From positions 930,001-994,000 of the forward strand of contig NZ_CP073104.1 of NCBI RefSeq assembly GCF_018138145.1: a stretch of 64,000 nt of DNA. The letters are read 5' to 3'. Under the pieces are notes generated by a model. That model was not told the origin of the DNA. It saw nothing but the letters and a program-made list of their open reading frames with translations, and ran no database searches. The translations under genes and the position numbers were made by a program. Shown piece by piece: positions 18,996 to 27,368 of the stretch. Each line of letters opens with the position of its first letter. Positions within the stretch are counted from its first letter, which is position 1. The DNA comes from Pseudomonas sp. SCA2728.1_7. Lineage in GTDB: Bacteria > Pseudomonadota > Gammaproteobacteria > Pseudomonadales > Pseudomonadaceae.

Positions 18996-19937
18996 TCACT
19001 CATCCAGTCGTCGGACTTTCAGTGCCTCGCTGACCAACCATTGGCGAAAGCTGGCGATGTGCGGTTGCGCTTCGATGCCCTTGGGACAGACGAAGTAATA
19101 CGCCAGCGGTGATGGGAATGGCACATCAAACAGCCGCACCAAACGGCCATCACTGATTTCGTTCTCGACATGCCCGCTGCGCACCAATGCAACGCCCTGG
19201 CCGAGCAAGGCGGCCTCGACCGTCATGTTGGTATCGCCAAATCTGACGCTCTCCTTGAGCGGCAAATAGGCCAGCCCGACGGCTTGAAACCACACCGCCC
19301 ATTTTGGCACCAGTTCGACACCATCGCGCGTCAGCAGCGGAAAATGCAACAGTTCTGCGGGGCTCTGCGGAGTCCCGACGCGTCGCAGCAGTTCAGGGCT
19401 GGCCACAGGAAATACCTGCTCCCCAAACAGGAACTCAGAATGCAGACCGGGGTAATCGCCCTTGCCAAGCCTGATGGCTACATCCGCCTGGCCCTGAGAG
19501 AAGTGGATTATTCTATCTGTGGTGTCCAGCGAGACCAGCAGCTCGGGGTGCTGACGAGCGAGAAGTGGCAAGCGTGGCAGCAGCCATTTGAGAGCGAAGG
19601 AATAGGTAGTGCTGACGCTGAGTCGAACTCTGTCTTTTTGCTCGCGCAAATCGCCCAAAGTCGCCTCCAGGCTGATGAAAAACTCGCGCACGATGGGCGC
19701 CAGCGCAGCCCCCGCAGCGGTGAGACGTAACGCCTTGCCACGTTCAAACAACTGCACTCCCCAAAGGGCCTCAAGGTGCTTGAGCTGATGACTGACTGCA
19801 CTTTGAGTCACATGTAGCTCTTGTGCGGCCGACGTAAAGGTCAAGTGCCGGGTGGCAGCTTCAAATGCGCGCAAGGTCGCGGTGGGCGGCAGGTCTCTCA
19901 TAAGAGCAGTATCCAGCGAGTGATCAGAAAAGTGCAT
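18996..19937 (-). CDS. LysR-family regulator, GcvA-like
   Basis: This 313-residue LysR protein has the helix-turn-helix at about 20-75 (LRAFEAATRHLTFTSAAQEL, VTQSAVSHQLKHLE) followed by the GcvA-type core (LFERGKALRLTAAG) and a substrate-binding domain. Starts at 19937 and 19901 (MRDLPPTATLRAFEAA) are both possible; neither has a clear ribosome site, and the shorter one matches GcvA-like starts better. The EamA and SDR genes follow on the same strand and may be its targets. Confidence 0.85.
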   Translation of the reverse strand: MHFSDHSLDTALMRDLPPTATLRAFEAATRHLTFTSAAQELHVTQSAVSHQLKHLEALWGVQLFERGKALRLTAAGAALAPIVREFFISLEATLGDLREQKDRVRLSVSTTYSFALKWLLPRLPLLARQHPELLVSLDTTDRIIHFSQGQADVAIRLGKGDYPGLHSEFLFGEQVFPVASPELLRRVGTPQSPAELLHFPLLTRDGVELVPKWAVWFQAVGLAYLPLKESVRFGDTNMTVEAALLGQGVALVRSGHVENEISDGRLVRLFDVPFPSPLAYYFVCPKGIEAQPHIASFRQWLVSEALKVRRLDE

Positions 19938-20000
19938 CCATGAACGCTAGCTCATAATAGTGCGAAACTCACTCGAAACGTGGCGACCGGACGATACTCA

Positions 20001-20037
20001 CGGAGCGTTGAATCGCCTCAGCGACTGCAACGCTCCG
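20001..20037. repeat. Inverted repeat at the 3' end of the three-gene operon
   Basis: CGGAGCGTTG (20001-20010) pairs exactly with CAACGCTCCG (20028-20037) around a 17-base loop. It lies just past the stop of the 20045-23251 gene. There is no U-run, so it may be a processing or weak termination hairpin, or a boundary mark of the island. Confidence 0.5.
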
Positions 20038-20044
20038 CATCACC

Positions 20045-23000
20045 TCACCCCACCGGCTCGCAAACAATGCGCCCGATGCGCAGAAAGGTTTCATGGGCGT
20101 TGAGTTCGTGGACGCTCAACACGGCATGATCCTTCGCCGCCAGATACCGCCAGCGCCCCTCTTCTAGCATGAACTCTTTGAACGCTTCGCCGTCCTCGCT
20201 CAGATAGATGCGCTGGGCGTCATTGGCTTTGGTGAACAGGCTTAGGCGCTCCAGGTGGAAGACGCTATCGACGAGCAATTCCTGCGACTGGAGTTTCCAG
20301 TCGTAACCCTTGTCCGAAGTCAGATACTGATCCCAGCAGACGCACATCAACTTGCCGCTCATGCGGGTGATCAGCGGGTCGTCGAAGTGGTCCCTGTCGC
20401 TGCCCCAGGTACAGGTGCGGTCGCTCTTGCCCGGCAGCAGGTATTTGACGAAGGACGCCGCGTCATTCTTCTTCTTGGTCGAGACGTATAAGTAGCTGTA
20501 GCTGCAGAACAGCAGCAGGCACGGCGAACCGGGCAGCGAGCGCATGCTTTTCGCCTCGGCGCCCTCGGGCAGCCTTGGAGTACCCTCCCAGCGTTCCCAG
20601 GTGCCATCAAGACGATCGGCACAGTAGATCAACGGCTTGTCGTAGCTCGCCGTCCTGTTCGAGTCGAAAATGATGCCCTTCTCGACATACGAGTACTCGG
20701 TTCGCTCGGTGAACCGCCAGAGCCATTTGCCATTGAAGTGCACAATATCCTCAGTCGGCGAGTACCCGTAGGTATCGGGCAGGTCCGGCATCTGGCTGCG
20801 CTGCCAGGACACCCCGTCATGGGAGTAGAAGAAAGCCTCGCGATACCCCGCCACCAGGATCCACACCCCGTCGACGACAGACAGTTTCCTGACGTAGAGC
20901 TTCTCTTCCTGCGGATCCGGCTGCACGACCTGCCAGTGCAGCCCGTCCTCGCTGCGATGGAACACGCCATCGTCGTCGACCAGCAACCAGACCTTGCCGT
21001 TGGTCTTGATCTGGCGGACGTTTTCCGGATCACAAGGTGGATTGTCGAGGTTTTGCCATTCGATGCTGAAGCGGTGCGCGCTCCCCTCGATCTCGACCAC
21101 GACGGCCGACTTCTCCAGCCGCTCCTGCTGCCGGGCCAGTTCGCGGGAGGCACGCTCCTGCGCCTCGATCTCCACCACCGACCTGTCGAATTCACCAGCC
21201 TTGAACAGGTCGATCTGCCGATCCGCCGCGGAACACGCTTCAGAGAAGGTGGTCAGGGTGTTGTCGACCTGCCTTTCGTAACGGCAGAACTGTTCATGCC
21301 AGTCGTCGTTCGAGGCCGAGTTGTCCAAGTCGAAGTCGCTGTAGCCCAGCTCGCTGTCGAAGTTGATCGGCGGCAGATTCATGCGCCGGATCATGCCGTT
21401 GGCCGAATTCAAGGCTGTGCCGTGTTCTGAAATCAGCTCGCTGGCCTTCTTGCGCACAGTGTTGAGACTCGACAGGGCCAGGCCGCGGCCTACTGAGCAG
21501 GCGGACGCGGAGACTGCCGAACTGACCTTGGCCAAGAAACCATCGTCGAACGATTCCATATAGAACGAGTGGTCCGCGGCCTTGCTGGTGACCGCAATCA
21601 GGTCGAAGCTCAGGGTCGTCGCAGCCCAACTGGCGGTGTGCAGTTTCTTGCCGATGTCCTCGTAGGTCTGCTCGAAGCTCAGGACGCGGTAACGAATGAT
21701 GTTTTTCCAGCCACGGGTCTGTGCAGCCAGTTTCGCGGCGGCGTCGAGCAACGGCTTTTCCTCGGTCTCCCGGAGCAGCGTCTGCATGTGCGAGAAGTTG
21801 TCGCGGAACTGCGCCGGCTTGAGGGTCGCGAGAATCCGCGCCACGTACTGGTTCTCGATTTTCCGGCCGCACAGGGTCAGCAGGAAGAAGGCATCCAGCA
21901 GCCAGGTGTAGGTGCGGTCATCCTCGTTGAGCAGCGTCTGCATGGCCGGCAGGTAGTCCTGCAGTTTGCGCGGACTATCGGCGATCTGGCCGATCTGCCC
22001 GACGATGTCCGGGCAACCGGCCTTCTCCGCCAGGTGTTCAAGGAACTCCACGCCTGCTTTGTTCAGCGTTGCGGAACCCTCGATGGCCAAAGCGAACAGG
22101 CGCAGGTAGGTGCGCCGGGTTTCTTCGTCGGGTGTCGTGTCGAAGAAGCTGTGCACCTTGATCTCCGGCAACGCCGAGGTCAGCGACAGCGGCTCGCCCT
22201 CCTGATGCTCGTGCTCGTCGTCCTGCTCGACGACGTTGAGCCCGTTGACGTCCTTGTAGATGTCGATGGCCAGTGCGCTGCCGCCGATCACCTCGCCGAT
22301 CAGGTCACGGATGCCGTAGGTGGTCGACAGCCCGGAGAACTCCTCGCCGAACAGCTTCGAGATGATGTTCTCGCGGTCCTCGTCGCTGCGGCAGATCTCT
22401 TCGTCATCAATGAGGCTGACGATGCGCTCGTACTGATCGGACAAGAAATACAGCGCATTGAAACCAATGCCGGAGATGTTCTTCTGGATGAAGTGCGAAT
22501 CCACCACATGCTCGTCGAAGCCCAGCGCGATCATTTCGCGGAAGCGATCGATGCCGGCAAGCTCGATGCCCTCGATCAACTCCATGATGAAGTCCAGCAG
22601 GCGGACATCTTCGTCGCAGTCGATCCCCAGCTTGTCGAGGGTAACGACCAGGTGGTTGACGTCCCGCGAGGTCAACACCACGTCGCGGTGGCTGCGTATG
22701 AAGTCATAGGTGAGGTGCAGCACCAGCAGGTTGCGCGGGATCGACTTGAAGCGACGCTTGTTGGCTTCGATGTGCAGCGACCAGTTGGTAAAACTGGCGT
22801 GGTTCTCTACCTGCACCAGGCGACTGTTGATCTTGTCGACCGCCAGCGAGAGGAATTCGCGGGTCTCGATGATGTATTCGTTCATCGTCCCCAGGTTGTT
22901 GCGGATCACCGCGATGCTCTGGGCGTTGATCAGGTTTTGCTGCTGCAATTGCTTGAGGTAGTGCCAGGCGAATTTCTGCATCTGCAGCATGTCGACCTGG

Positions 23001-23251
23001 TTGTGCAACTGATCCTGGCCGGTCTTGCCGCTGACCTTGTTGCCCAAACGCTTGAAGAAACCCGCGCCGGTCTGCCTGGCCAAGCGTTCCTGGCTGGACG
23101 CCAAGACCCGCGAGGCATCGAGCGCCAACTGCTGGGTCAGGGCGGCATTGCCCTTGTGCTGGTTCACCAGAGCTTCGATCGCTCGAGCGTCTGCGTCTTC
23201 GAGAGGCTGTTCGAAGATCTCTTGCGTTACCTCAACAGTTGTGTCGGTCAT
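20045..23251 (-). CDS. Large unknown protein: helical N-terminus plus Asp-box beta-propeller C-terminus
   Basis: This 1068-residue protein matches no family I can name. Residues 1-180 are helical with coiled-coil character, and 180-700 are a mostly helical scaffold with acidic stretches. From about 726 the pattern changes to short beta strands with repeated Asp-box motifs: SEDGLHW (767-773), SHDGVSW (810-816), TSDKGYDW (978-985) and SEDGEAF (1018-1024), as in sialidase/BNR-type propellers. There is no signal peptide or clear membrane helix, so it should be cytoplasmic or delivered. It starts 10 bases after the 23262-24677 gene, with an AAGG site, and is the last gene of the WYL-regulated operon. 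A scaffold or sensor role is an inference. Confidence 0.75.
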   Translation of the reverse strand: MTDTTVEVTQEIFEQPLEDADARAIEALVNQHKGNAALTQQLALDASRVLASSQERLARQTGAGFFKRLGNKVSGKTGQDQLHNQVDMLQMQKFAWHYLKQLQQQNLINAQSIAVIRNNLGTMNEYIIETREFLSLAVDKINSRLVQVENHASFTNWSLHIEANKRRFKSIPRNLLVLHLTYDFIRSHRDVVLTSRDVNHLVVTLDKLGIDCDEDVRLLDFIMELIEGIELAGIDRFREMIALGFDEHVVDSHFIQKNISGIGFNALYFLSDQYERIVSLIDDEEICRSDEDRENIISKLFGEEFSGLSTTYGIRDLIGEVIGGSALAIDIYKDVNGLNVVEQDDEHEHQEGEPLSLTSALPEIKVHSFFDTTPDEETRRTYLRLFALAIEGSATLNKAGVEFLEHLAEKAGCPDIVGQIGQIADSPRKLQDYLPAMQTLLNEDDRTYTWLLDAFFLLTLCGRKIENQYVARILATLKPAQFRDNFSHMQTLLRETEEKPLLDAAAKLAAQTRGWKNIIRYRVLSFEQTYEDIGKKLHTASWAATTLSFDLIAVTSKAADHSFYMESFDDGFLAKVSSAVSASACSVGRGLALSSLNTVRKKASELISEHGTALNSANGMIRRMNLPPINFDSELGYSDFDLDNSASNDDWHEQFCRYERQVDNTLTTFSEACSAADRQIDLFKAGEFDRSVVEIEAQERASRELARQQERLEKSAVVVEIEGSAHRFSIEWQNLDNPPCDPENVRQIKTNGKVWLLVDDDGVFHRSEDGLHWQVVQPDPQEEKLYVRKLSVVDGVWILVAGYREAFFYSHDGVSWQRSQMPDLPDTYGYSPTEDIVHFNGKWLWRFTERTEYSYVEKGIIFDSNRTASYDKPLIYCADRLDGTWERWEGTPRLPEGAEAKSMRSLPGSPCLLLFCSYSYLYVSTKKKNDAASFVKYLLPGKSDRTCTWGSDRDHFDDPLITRMSGKLMCVCWDQYLTSDKGYDWKLQSQELLVDSVFHLERLSLFTKANDAQRIYLSEDGEAFKEFMLEEGRWRYLAAKDHAVLSVHELNAHETFLRIGRIVCEPVG

Positions 23252-23261
23252 TTCATTGGCC

Positions 23262-24677
23262 TTAAAGGTTTTCGATCTGGTGTTTCAGTCGTTTGCTTTG
23301 TCCTGCCAGGGTCCGGACCTGCCCGGCGAAATGGCGCTCGGACAGGTACAGGCCCTTGTGAAAATCGGCGTAGAACTGCTGGGAAACCTGCAGAAACTCC
23401 AGCGCTTGATGCATGCCGATGGCGCTGCCCACCACCTGCTCGGTACTGGCGAGGGTGAGCTGGAACTCTTTCTCGATATGGTTATCCAGGGCGATGTTCA
23501 TCGCCAGGGTGGTGATCAAGCCACCGATCAGGCTGCCCACCAGCGCCCCGGGCGGGCCGCCGATGGCCCCCACAGTGGCGCCGACCGACGCGCCGACCAC
23601 GCCCGCGCCGGTCTGGAACAGGTTCTTGCCGGTGCGGGTTTCCATTTCCTGCGCGCTCATCTTGCCGGCCGAGAACAGCACCAGGCACTGCACCAGGTCG
23701 ACCGCGCACACTGTCGCACCGGCGACGCCGCCGTTGGCCAGGCTGCGCTTGAACAGAGTGCCCGTGAACAGGCCGGGCATGGAACGCGCGGCGATACTCA
23801 CGCTGGCATTGGCCACGCCGGCCTTCAGGGCGCTGTCGCCAGCGGCGATCACGGTGTTCTCAAGGATGCGCAGGGTGGCTTGCTCCGCCGTGATCTGGCC
23901 GTCCTTGAACTGCTTGATGTACTGGAAGGTGTTAATGCTGCCGGCGATCACCGTGGTGATGACCGCCGCCGAGCCAGCGGCGCGCAGGCTTTGCTGCACA
24001 GTTGCCTTGTTCAGGTAGCCGGTCTGCAAGTTGTCGTGCAGCTCCTGGCCGGTCTTGCTCGCGGTGCCCAGGTGCTCGGCCTCACGCTTGCTCAAGGAAG
24101 TGGACTGCACGCCATCGACGTCCAGTTGCCCGCTGGTGTTGTCCCGGACCTTTTCCGCAGCCCGGGACACTTCCGGCCGGGTCTGCTGATTCCTCAAGAC
24201 GTCGCGCTCGGCCGAGAGGCGCACGCCTTCGATCTGGTCCGAGGGACCGAGGAACAGGTCGCTGTCCTTGTAGGCGTGCACGCCGTCCTTTGTGGAGCGA
24301 AACGCCTTCTGCGTCGCCTCGGCATTTTTGAAGTACTTGAGCTGCGCGCCCAGCAACTGGTCGTCACCGCGCATGACCACGATGTCGTGGGTCATGTCGT
24401 TACGGCCCAGCGGCGTATTGGCAAAGTTGTCGGTGAAGGCGCGCACGTCCTTATCCTTCAGGATCGCGTCAAGATTGAATGACTCGGCGTGCCAAGTCTC
24501 CGCCGCGAAGCCGCCCTTGATCGCGGCGTTTTGCGCGGTGGACGAGACCTTGGCGAGGATGCCGTTGGCTTGGCCGATTTCCGCAAGCATGCGCCCGGCC
24601 TTGTCCGCAGCTTGCACGGTCCAGATCGGACACAGGCTGACGGACTGTTCAAGCGCGCGTTGGCGTTCTTTATCCAT
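23262..24677 (-). CDS. Putative PD-(D/E)xK nuclease fused to glycine-rich hydrophobic domain
   Basis: I do not recognise a named family for this 471-residue protein. Residues 55-150 carry E60-T-W-H63, then D98 in THDIVVMRG, then Q112-L-K114 in AQLKYF. This E...D...QxK order is that of Mrr-like PD-(D/E)xK nucleases. Residues about 210-420 are Gly/Ala-rich hydrophobic stretches of glycine-zipper type (TGAGVVGASVGATVGAIGG, GALVGSLIGGLITTLAMN), able to enter membranes. The C-terminus is helical and basic. The ATG overlaps the end of the WYL gene by 8 bases behind a GAGG site, and a 1068-residue gene follows. A nuclease or pore toxin in a defence-like operon is a reasonable inference, not shown. 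Confidence 0.75.
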   Translation of the reverse strand: MDKERQRALEQSVSLCPIWTVQAADKAGRMLAEIGQANGILAKVSSTAQNAAIKGGFAAETWHAESFNLDAILKDKDVRAFTDNFANTPLGRNDMTHDIVVMRGDDQLLGAQLKYFKNAEATQKAFRSTKDGVHAYKDSDLFLGPSDQIEGVRLSAERDVLRNQQTRPEVSRAAEKVRDNTSGQLDVDGVQSTSLSKREAEHLGTASKTGQELHDNLQTGYLNKATVQQSLRAAGSAAVITTVIAGSINTFQYIKQFKDGQITAEQATLRILENTVIAAGDSALKAGVANASVSIAARSMPGLFTGTLFKRSLANGGVAGATVCAVDLVQCLVLFSAGKMSAQEMETRTGKNLFQTGAGVVGASVGATVGAIGGPPGALVGSLIGGLITTLAMNIALDNHIEKEFQLTLASTEQVVGSAIGMHQALEFLQVSQQFYADFHKGLYLSERHFAGQVRTLAGQSKRLKHQIENL

Positions 24678-25752
24678 GGGTATTCCTCAGGCTGGTTTCC
24701 TGGATAGCGGTGTCCGCTGAAAGGAGTTGCCGGCCGTCTAGGCCAGGCATTCGGTAAAGCGCGTGCATGCTGTGCAGGCGCTGGGCGATCTCATCGACCC
24801 AGACCTGTGGCGCGTGGACACGAATGTTGTCGTTCAGGCCAAAGATCCACCACAGCGTGTCGCGATCCTGGGGTACCCAGGCGTGCAGGCGCTTCCACGC
24901 TTGTCCGGGGATGACCTCAAGGGACTGTCGCGCACTGAGCGGGGTTTCTTCGAGCAGCACGGCGATCTGCGCGCTGACGTCGGCGACCAGTTCCACCTGC
25001 GTCTCGGCCTGGCGGTGGCTGAAGATCCCGGTGGCGATGTAATCGTCGACATCGAACTGGCTATGCGATGGCGACCGGGCGTCGACCACCGCGACCTGCT
25101 GCATGCGGTGCAAGGCGAACTGGCGCACGTCGTCATAGCCGTCTACCGAGGCCAGCAGATAACTGATGGAGTGCCGCGAAACCAGGCCCGCCGGGTGCAA
25201 GCGAAACTGCTTGAGTTCGCATTTGCTGCGACTGCGGTAGGCTACGTCGAGCGGTCGCCGCTCAAGCAAGGCCTGGGACACCTGGGCCCAGGTGCTCGGG
25301 GCTATCGCGGCCGGGATCAGGGTCTTGCCGTTAGGCACCGCACGCACCCGCCGCGACCAGTCGGCCAGGCCATTGTGGCCAAGGTCACCGAGGAAGTTGC
25401 GGGCCCGGCGGAACTGCGGGCCGAGTTGATCGAGCACGGTCTGCGGTAGCAAGGTGTTCAGGTAGCTTTCCGACAGGTACAGGGCCAGCGCCGTCGAGGC
25501 GTCCATGTCCTGCAGCTGCAACGGCGCGTCCTTGGTGAAGCTCCAGCGGAACGGCACCTCGTTATCGTTGCACTGCAGCGAGAACGGGATGGACAGCCGG
25601 TTGAGATCACGCTGAATCGAGCGCAACGTCACCGAAAAGCCCTTGTCGCGCAGCTTTTCCAACAAGGTCGTGGTGGCGATACGCTGCGGTTCGGTAGGGA
25701 TAAGGCGCAACAAGGCAAACAGCCTGAGCAGTGTGTCTTTAGCCTGGGACAT
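24670..25752 (-). CDS. WYL-domain transcriptional regulator
   Basis: The 360-residue protein has an N-terminal winged helix (about 5-70; LEKLRDKGFSVTLRSIQRDL) and a central WYL domain (about 140-220, with SISYLLASVDGYDDVRQFAL), then a C-terminal WCX-like extension. WYL proteins of this layout sense nucleic-acid-type ligands and repress or activate phage-defence operons (BrxR/CapW type), among other targets. The frame opens at 25797, but the ATG at 25752 has an AAGGA site. It is the first gene of the operon, and the 471-residue gene overlaps its end, so it is likely an autoregulator of the module. Confidence 0.88.
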   Translation of the reverse strand: MSQAKDTLLRLFALLRLIPTEPQRIATTTLLEKLRDKGFSVTLRSIQRDLNRLSIPFSLQCNDNEVPFRWSFTKDAPLQLQDMDASTALALYLSESYLNTLLPQTVLDQLGPQFRRARNFLGDLGHNGLADWSRRVRAVPNGKTLIPAAIAPSTWAQVSQALLERRPLDVAYRSRSKCELKQFRLHPAGLVSRHSISYLLASVDGYDDVRQFALHRMQQVAVVDARSPSHSQFDVDDYIATGIFSHRQAETQVELVADVSAQIAVLLEETPLSARQSLEVIPGQAWKRLHAWVPQDRDTLWWIFGLNDNIRVHAPQVWVDEIAQRLHSMHALYRMPGLDGRQLLSADTAIQETSLRNTHG

Positions 25753-25833
25753 CAGGACTTCCTTGTACTCTTCGCGCCCGCTACAGCGGCCGGGCATTGC
25801 AGTGAATCCAATTCAACAGAGTGGCATTCTGCC

Positions 25834-25865
25834 ATAACTCCGTGATGGTTCCACCCCGAAGTTAT
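25834..25865. promoter_or_regulatory. Candidate operator upstream of the WYL operon
   Basis: ATAACT (25834-25839) and AGTTAT (25860-25865) form an inverted repeat with a 20-base spacer, about 80 bases before the WYL start. A smaller GGCA-TTC-TGCC hairpin lies between it and the gene (25822-25832). Position fits a promoter operator for autoregulation. Confidence 0.35.
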
Positions 25866-25890
25866 CTTCAAATCCATGACTGCAGCCACG

Positions 25891-26004
25891 TCAGGAGTCT
25901 GCTCGCTGGCGTTGCTCGTGTTTGAGGTCGGTGTATTCGGTGTAGAACTCGTAGCCCTTTTTGAGCACTACGCACAGTCCAATGAAAGCGAAGAGGTTTT
26001 TCAT
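25891..26004 (-). CDS. Small 37-residue hydrophobic/basic protein
   Basis: The frame MKNLFAFIGLCVVLKKGYEF then YTEYTDLKHEQ has a hydrophobic N-terminal half and a charged C-terminal half. It resembles small conserved pseudomonad proteins I have seen without function. Longer in-frame starts exist to 26076, but this ATG gives the compact natural protein. It lies in front of the WYL operon on the same strand and opposite the topB remnant. Confidence 0.45.
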   Translation of the reverse strand: MKNLFAFIGLCVVLKKGYEFYTEYTDLKHEQRQRADS

Positions 26005-26099
26005 GATGAGGGTCTCGGTGACGTTTGACCCTATCTTCCAGCGCCGGGCGACAAACCGTGTCGCCGGGTTGACCAAACTCTTTTACCATCCCTGGGGCT

Positions 26100-26365
26100 G
26101 GATACCACCGGCAAAAGCTCATTCGATGTACGCAAGCGTGAAGTCGTGGGCAGTCGTGTAACAACTGCCCATCAAGACACCGTAACCTCACTCGAAACAG
26201 AGCAGATTCGTGAAGCGGATCCGTTACCGTTTGACCTCAGTACATTGCAGGAACTCTATTGCCGTCAGTATGACTTGATATGCAGCGAACGCTGAATATC
26301 TCGCAGTCGCTATACGAGACCCGCAAGAGGTCTTTGCCCTCGACAGAGTGCTCCGAACACTTTAC
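26100..26365 (+). pseudogene. topB: Decayed topB (DNA topoisomerase III) fragment
   Basis: One forward frame reads VTSLETEQIREADPLPFDLS then TLQELYCRQYDL and stops at 26293-26295. The next frame, overlapping from about 26280, continues TLNISQSLYETRKR then SLPSTECSEHFTEL. Together they follow the type IA topoisomerase III order PLPF-LS-LQ, then IAQSLYETHK-TYPR-DC. The catalytic Tyr position reads SLPST instead of TYPRT, and both ends are missing, so the copy is dead. TopB of this type is common on integrative conjugative elements, which suggests an eroded element here. Confidence 0.65.
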
Positions 26366-26369
26366 TGAG

Positions 26370-26870
26370 CTATTTACTGGCCGCTGCCTGCTTTGGATCT
26401 TTCAAAGTCTCTTCGCCCAATGCCAGCATCATGCTAAGCAAGGTGAGACTGACAACCATGACAAGCGTACGAATTACATTCGCAGTGCTCAACGAGTCGG
26501 GTTCGACCCAGTGCCAAACCGTTAAAAATCCCAGTATCGCGCCTAGACCCGTTCTGCCTGCAGTCAAAAAACTTCCACCAATGTCACCTAAAAAAAGATG
26601 CACAGCGTCGAGCCAACACTGATACCGAGCGGACATGAACCTCCACTTGTATTTAAAAATTGCGGCCATCGCGAATGCTAAACACAGACACGCGTAGTAG
26701 CCCATCAAAAAAGGCGCGGTGAGTAAAAGGTCCAGCATTGCCTTGAACTGTGTTGACGACTCTGAATTTAACAGAACTGGCACTCCTCCCAATGCAAAGG
26801 CGAGTGCCAGCTCCCGGGATATCCTCGCAACAATGTGTAATTTGGGACGTATTTTTTTAACCTTGAACAT
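26370..26870 (-). CDS. Unknown small integral membrane protein
   Basis: This 166-residue protein has about four hydrophobic segments: LALAFALGGVPVLL near residue 20, APFLMGYYACLCLAFAMAAI, a Gly-rich DIGGSFLTAGRTGLGAILGF, and VIRTLVMVVSLTLLSMML near the end. I do not recognise the family. The ATG at 26870 is chosen because GAGGATTGAT supplies a ribosome site; the frame extends to 26906. Base composition is lower in GC than its neighbours, consistent with transfer. It lies tail-to-tail with the topB remnant. Confidence 0.6.
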   Translation of the reverse strand: MFKVKKIRPKLHIVARISRELALAFALGGVPVLLNSESSTQFKAMLDLLLTAPFLMGYYACLCLAFAMAAIFKYKWRFMSARYQCWLDAVHLFLGDIGGSFLTAGRTGLGAILGFLTVWHWVEPDSLSTANVIRTLVMVVSLTLLSMMLALGEETLKDPKQAAASK

Positions 26871-26918
26871 ATCAATCCTCATCGTGCGTACTCTCTGATC
26901 TATCACTCACTCTCCCTC

Positions 26919-27158
26919 TCAAAAGCTCACCTCCCTGCGCAGGAAGTCTCGTGAAAAGCCGTCATTGCTGGGGCGGCTGTCGCCACAATACGCGCGAGCC
27001 ACACCGTATTCCTCTCTGATATCAGCGTTTGAGATGCGCAATACTGTTGAACGCAACACTGGCTTGCGGCATTCTTTGCAACGAAATTTCCAGGGACGGT
27101 AAGATTTTATGCGTACTTCGCGCATGCAAGCGCTTGTGCATCTCTCCTCTTCAAGCAT
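26919..27158 (-). CDS. Small CxxC protein, uncertain
   Basis: The 79-residue frame has a basic middle with a CxxC knuckle (KFRCKECRKP) and a single later Cys (AYCGDS), vaguely like an Ogr/Delta phage zinc finger with an incomplete second pair. No ribosome site precedes the ATG at 27158; a strong GAGGAG site there serves a different, short frame. It may be a degraded or non-coding stretch. Confidence 0.3.
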   Translation of the reverse strand: MLEEERCTSACMREVRIKSYRPWKFRCKECRKPVLRSTVLRISNADIREEYGVARAYCGDSRPSNDGFSRDFLRREVSF

Positions 27159-27368
27159 CGTCGATGTGATTGAAGGCGAGCACGCGCGTGCGTCCGGATG
27201 CCCACGTGGTCAAAGTCTCGCTGAACTGACACCCCACCTTCGCACTTCCCCGTCACCATGACTGCTTGAGGCCGATATTCTCAGGCCAGCTCAAGCGCTG
27301 CTTTCCAGCCGTCGCTGCACGAAAACCATTCAACGAATAGCCTGTGATCTCTTGAAACGGAACTTCCA

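Noticed and set aside
21569..23458. 629-residue forward frame opposite the 1068-residue gene
   Set aside because: High-GC third-position bias produces long antisense frames; it lacks a ribosome site and domain pattern, and the reverse-strand operon has coherent spacing.
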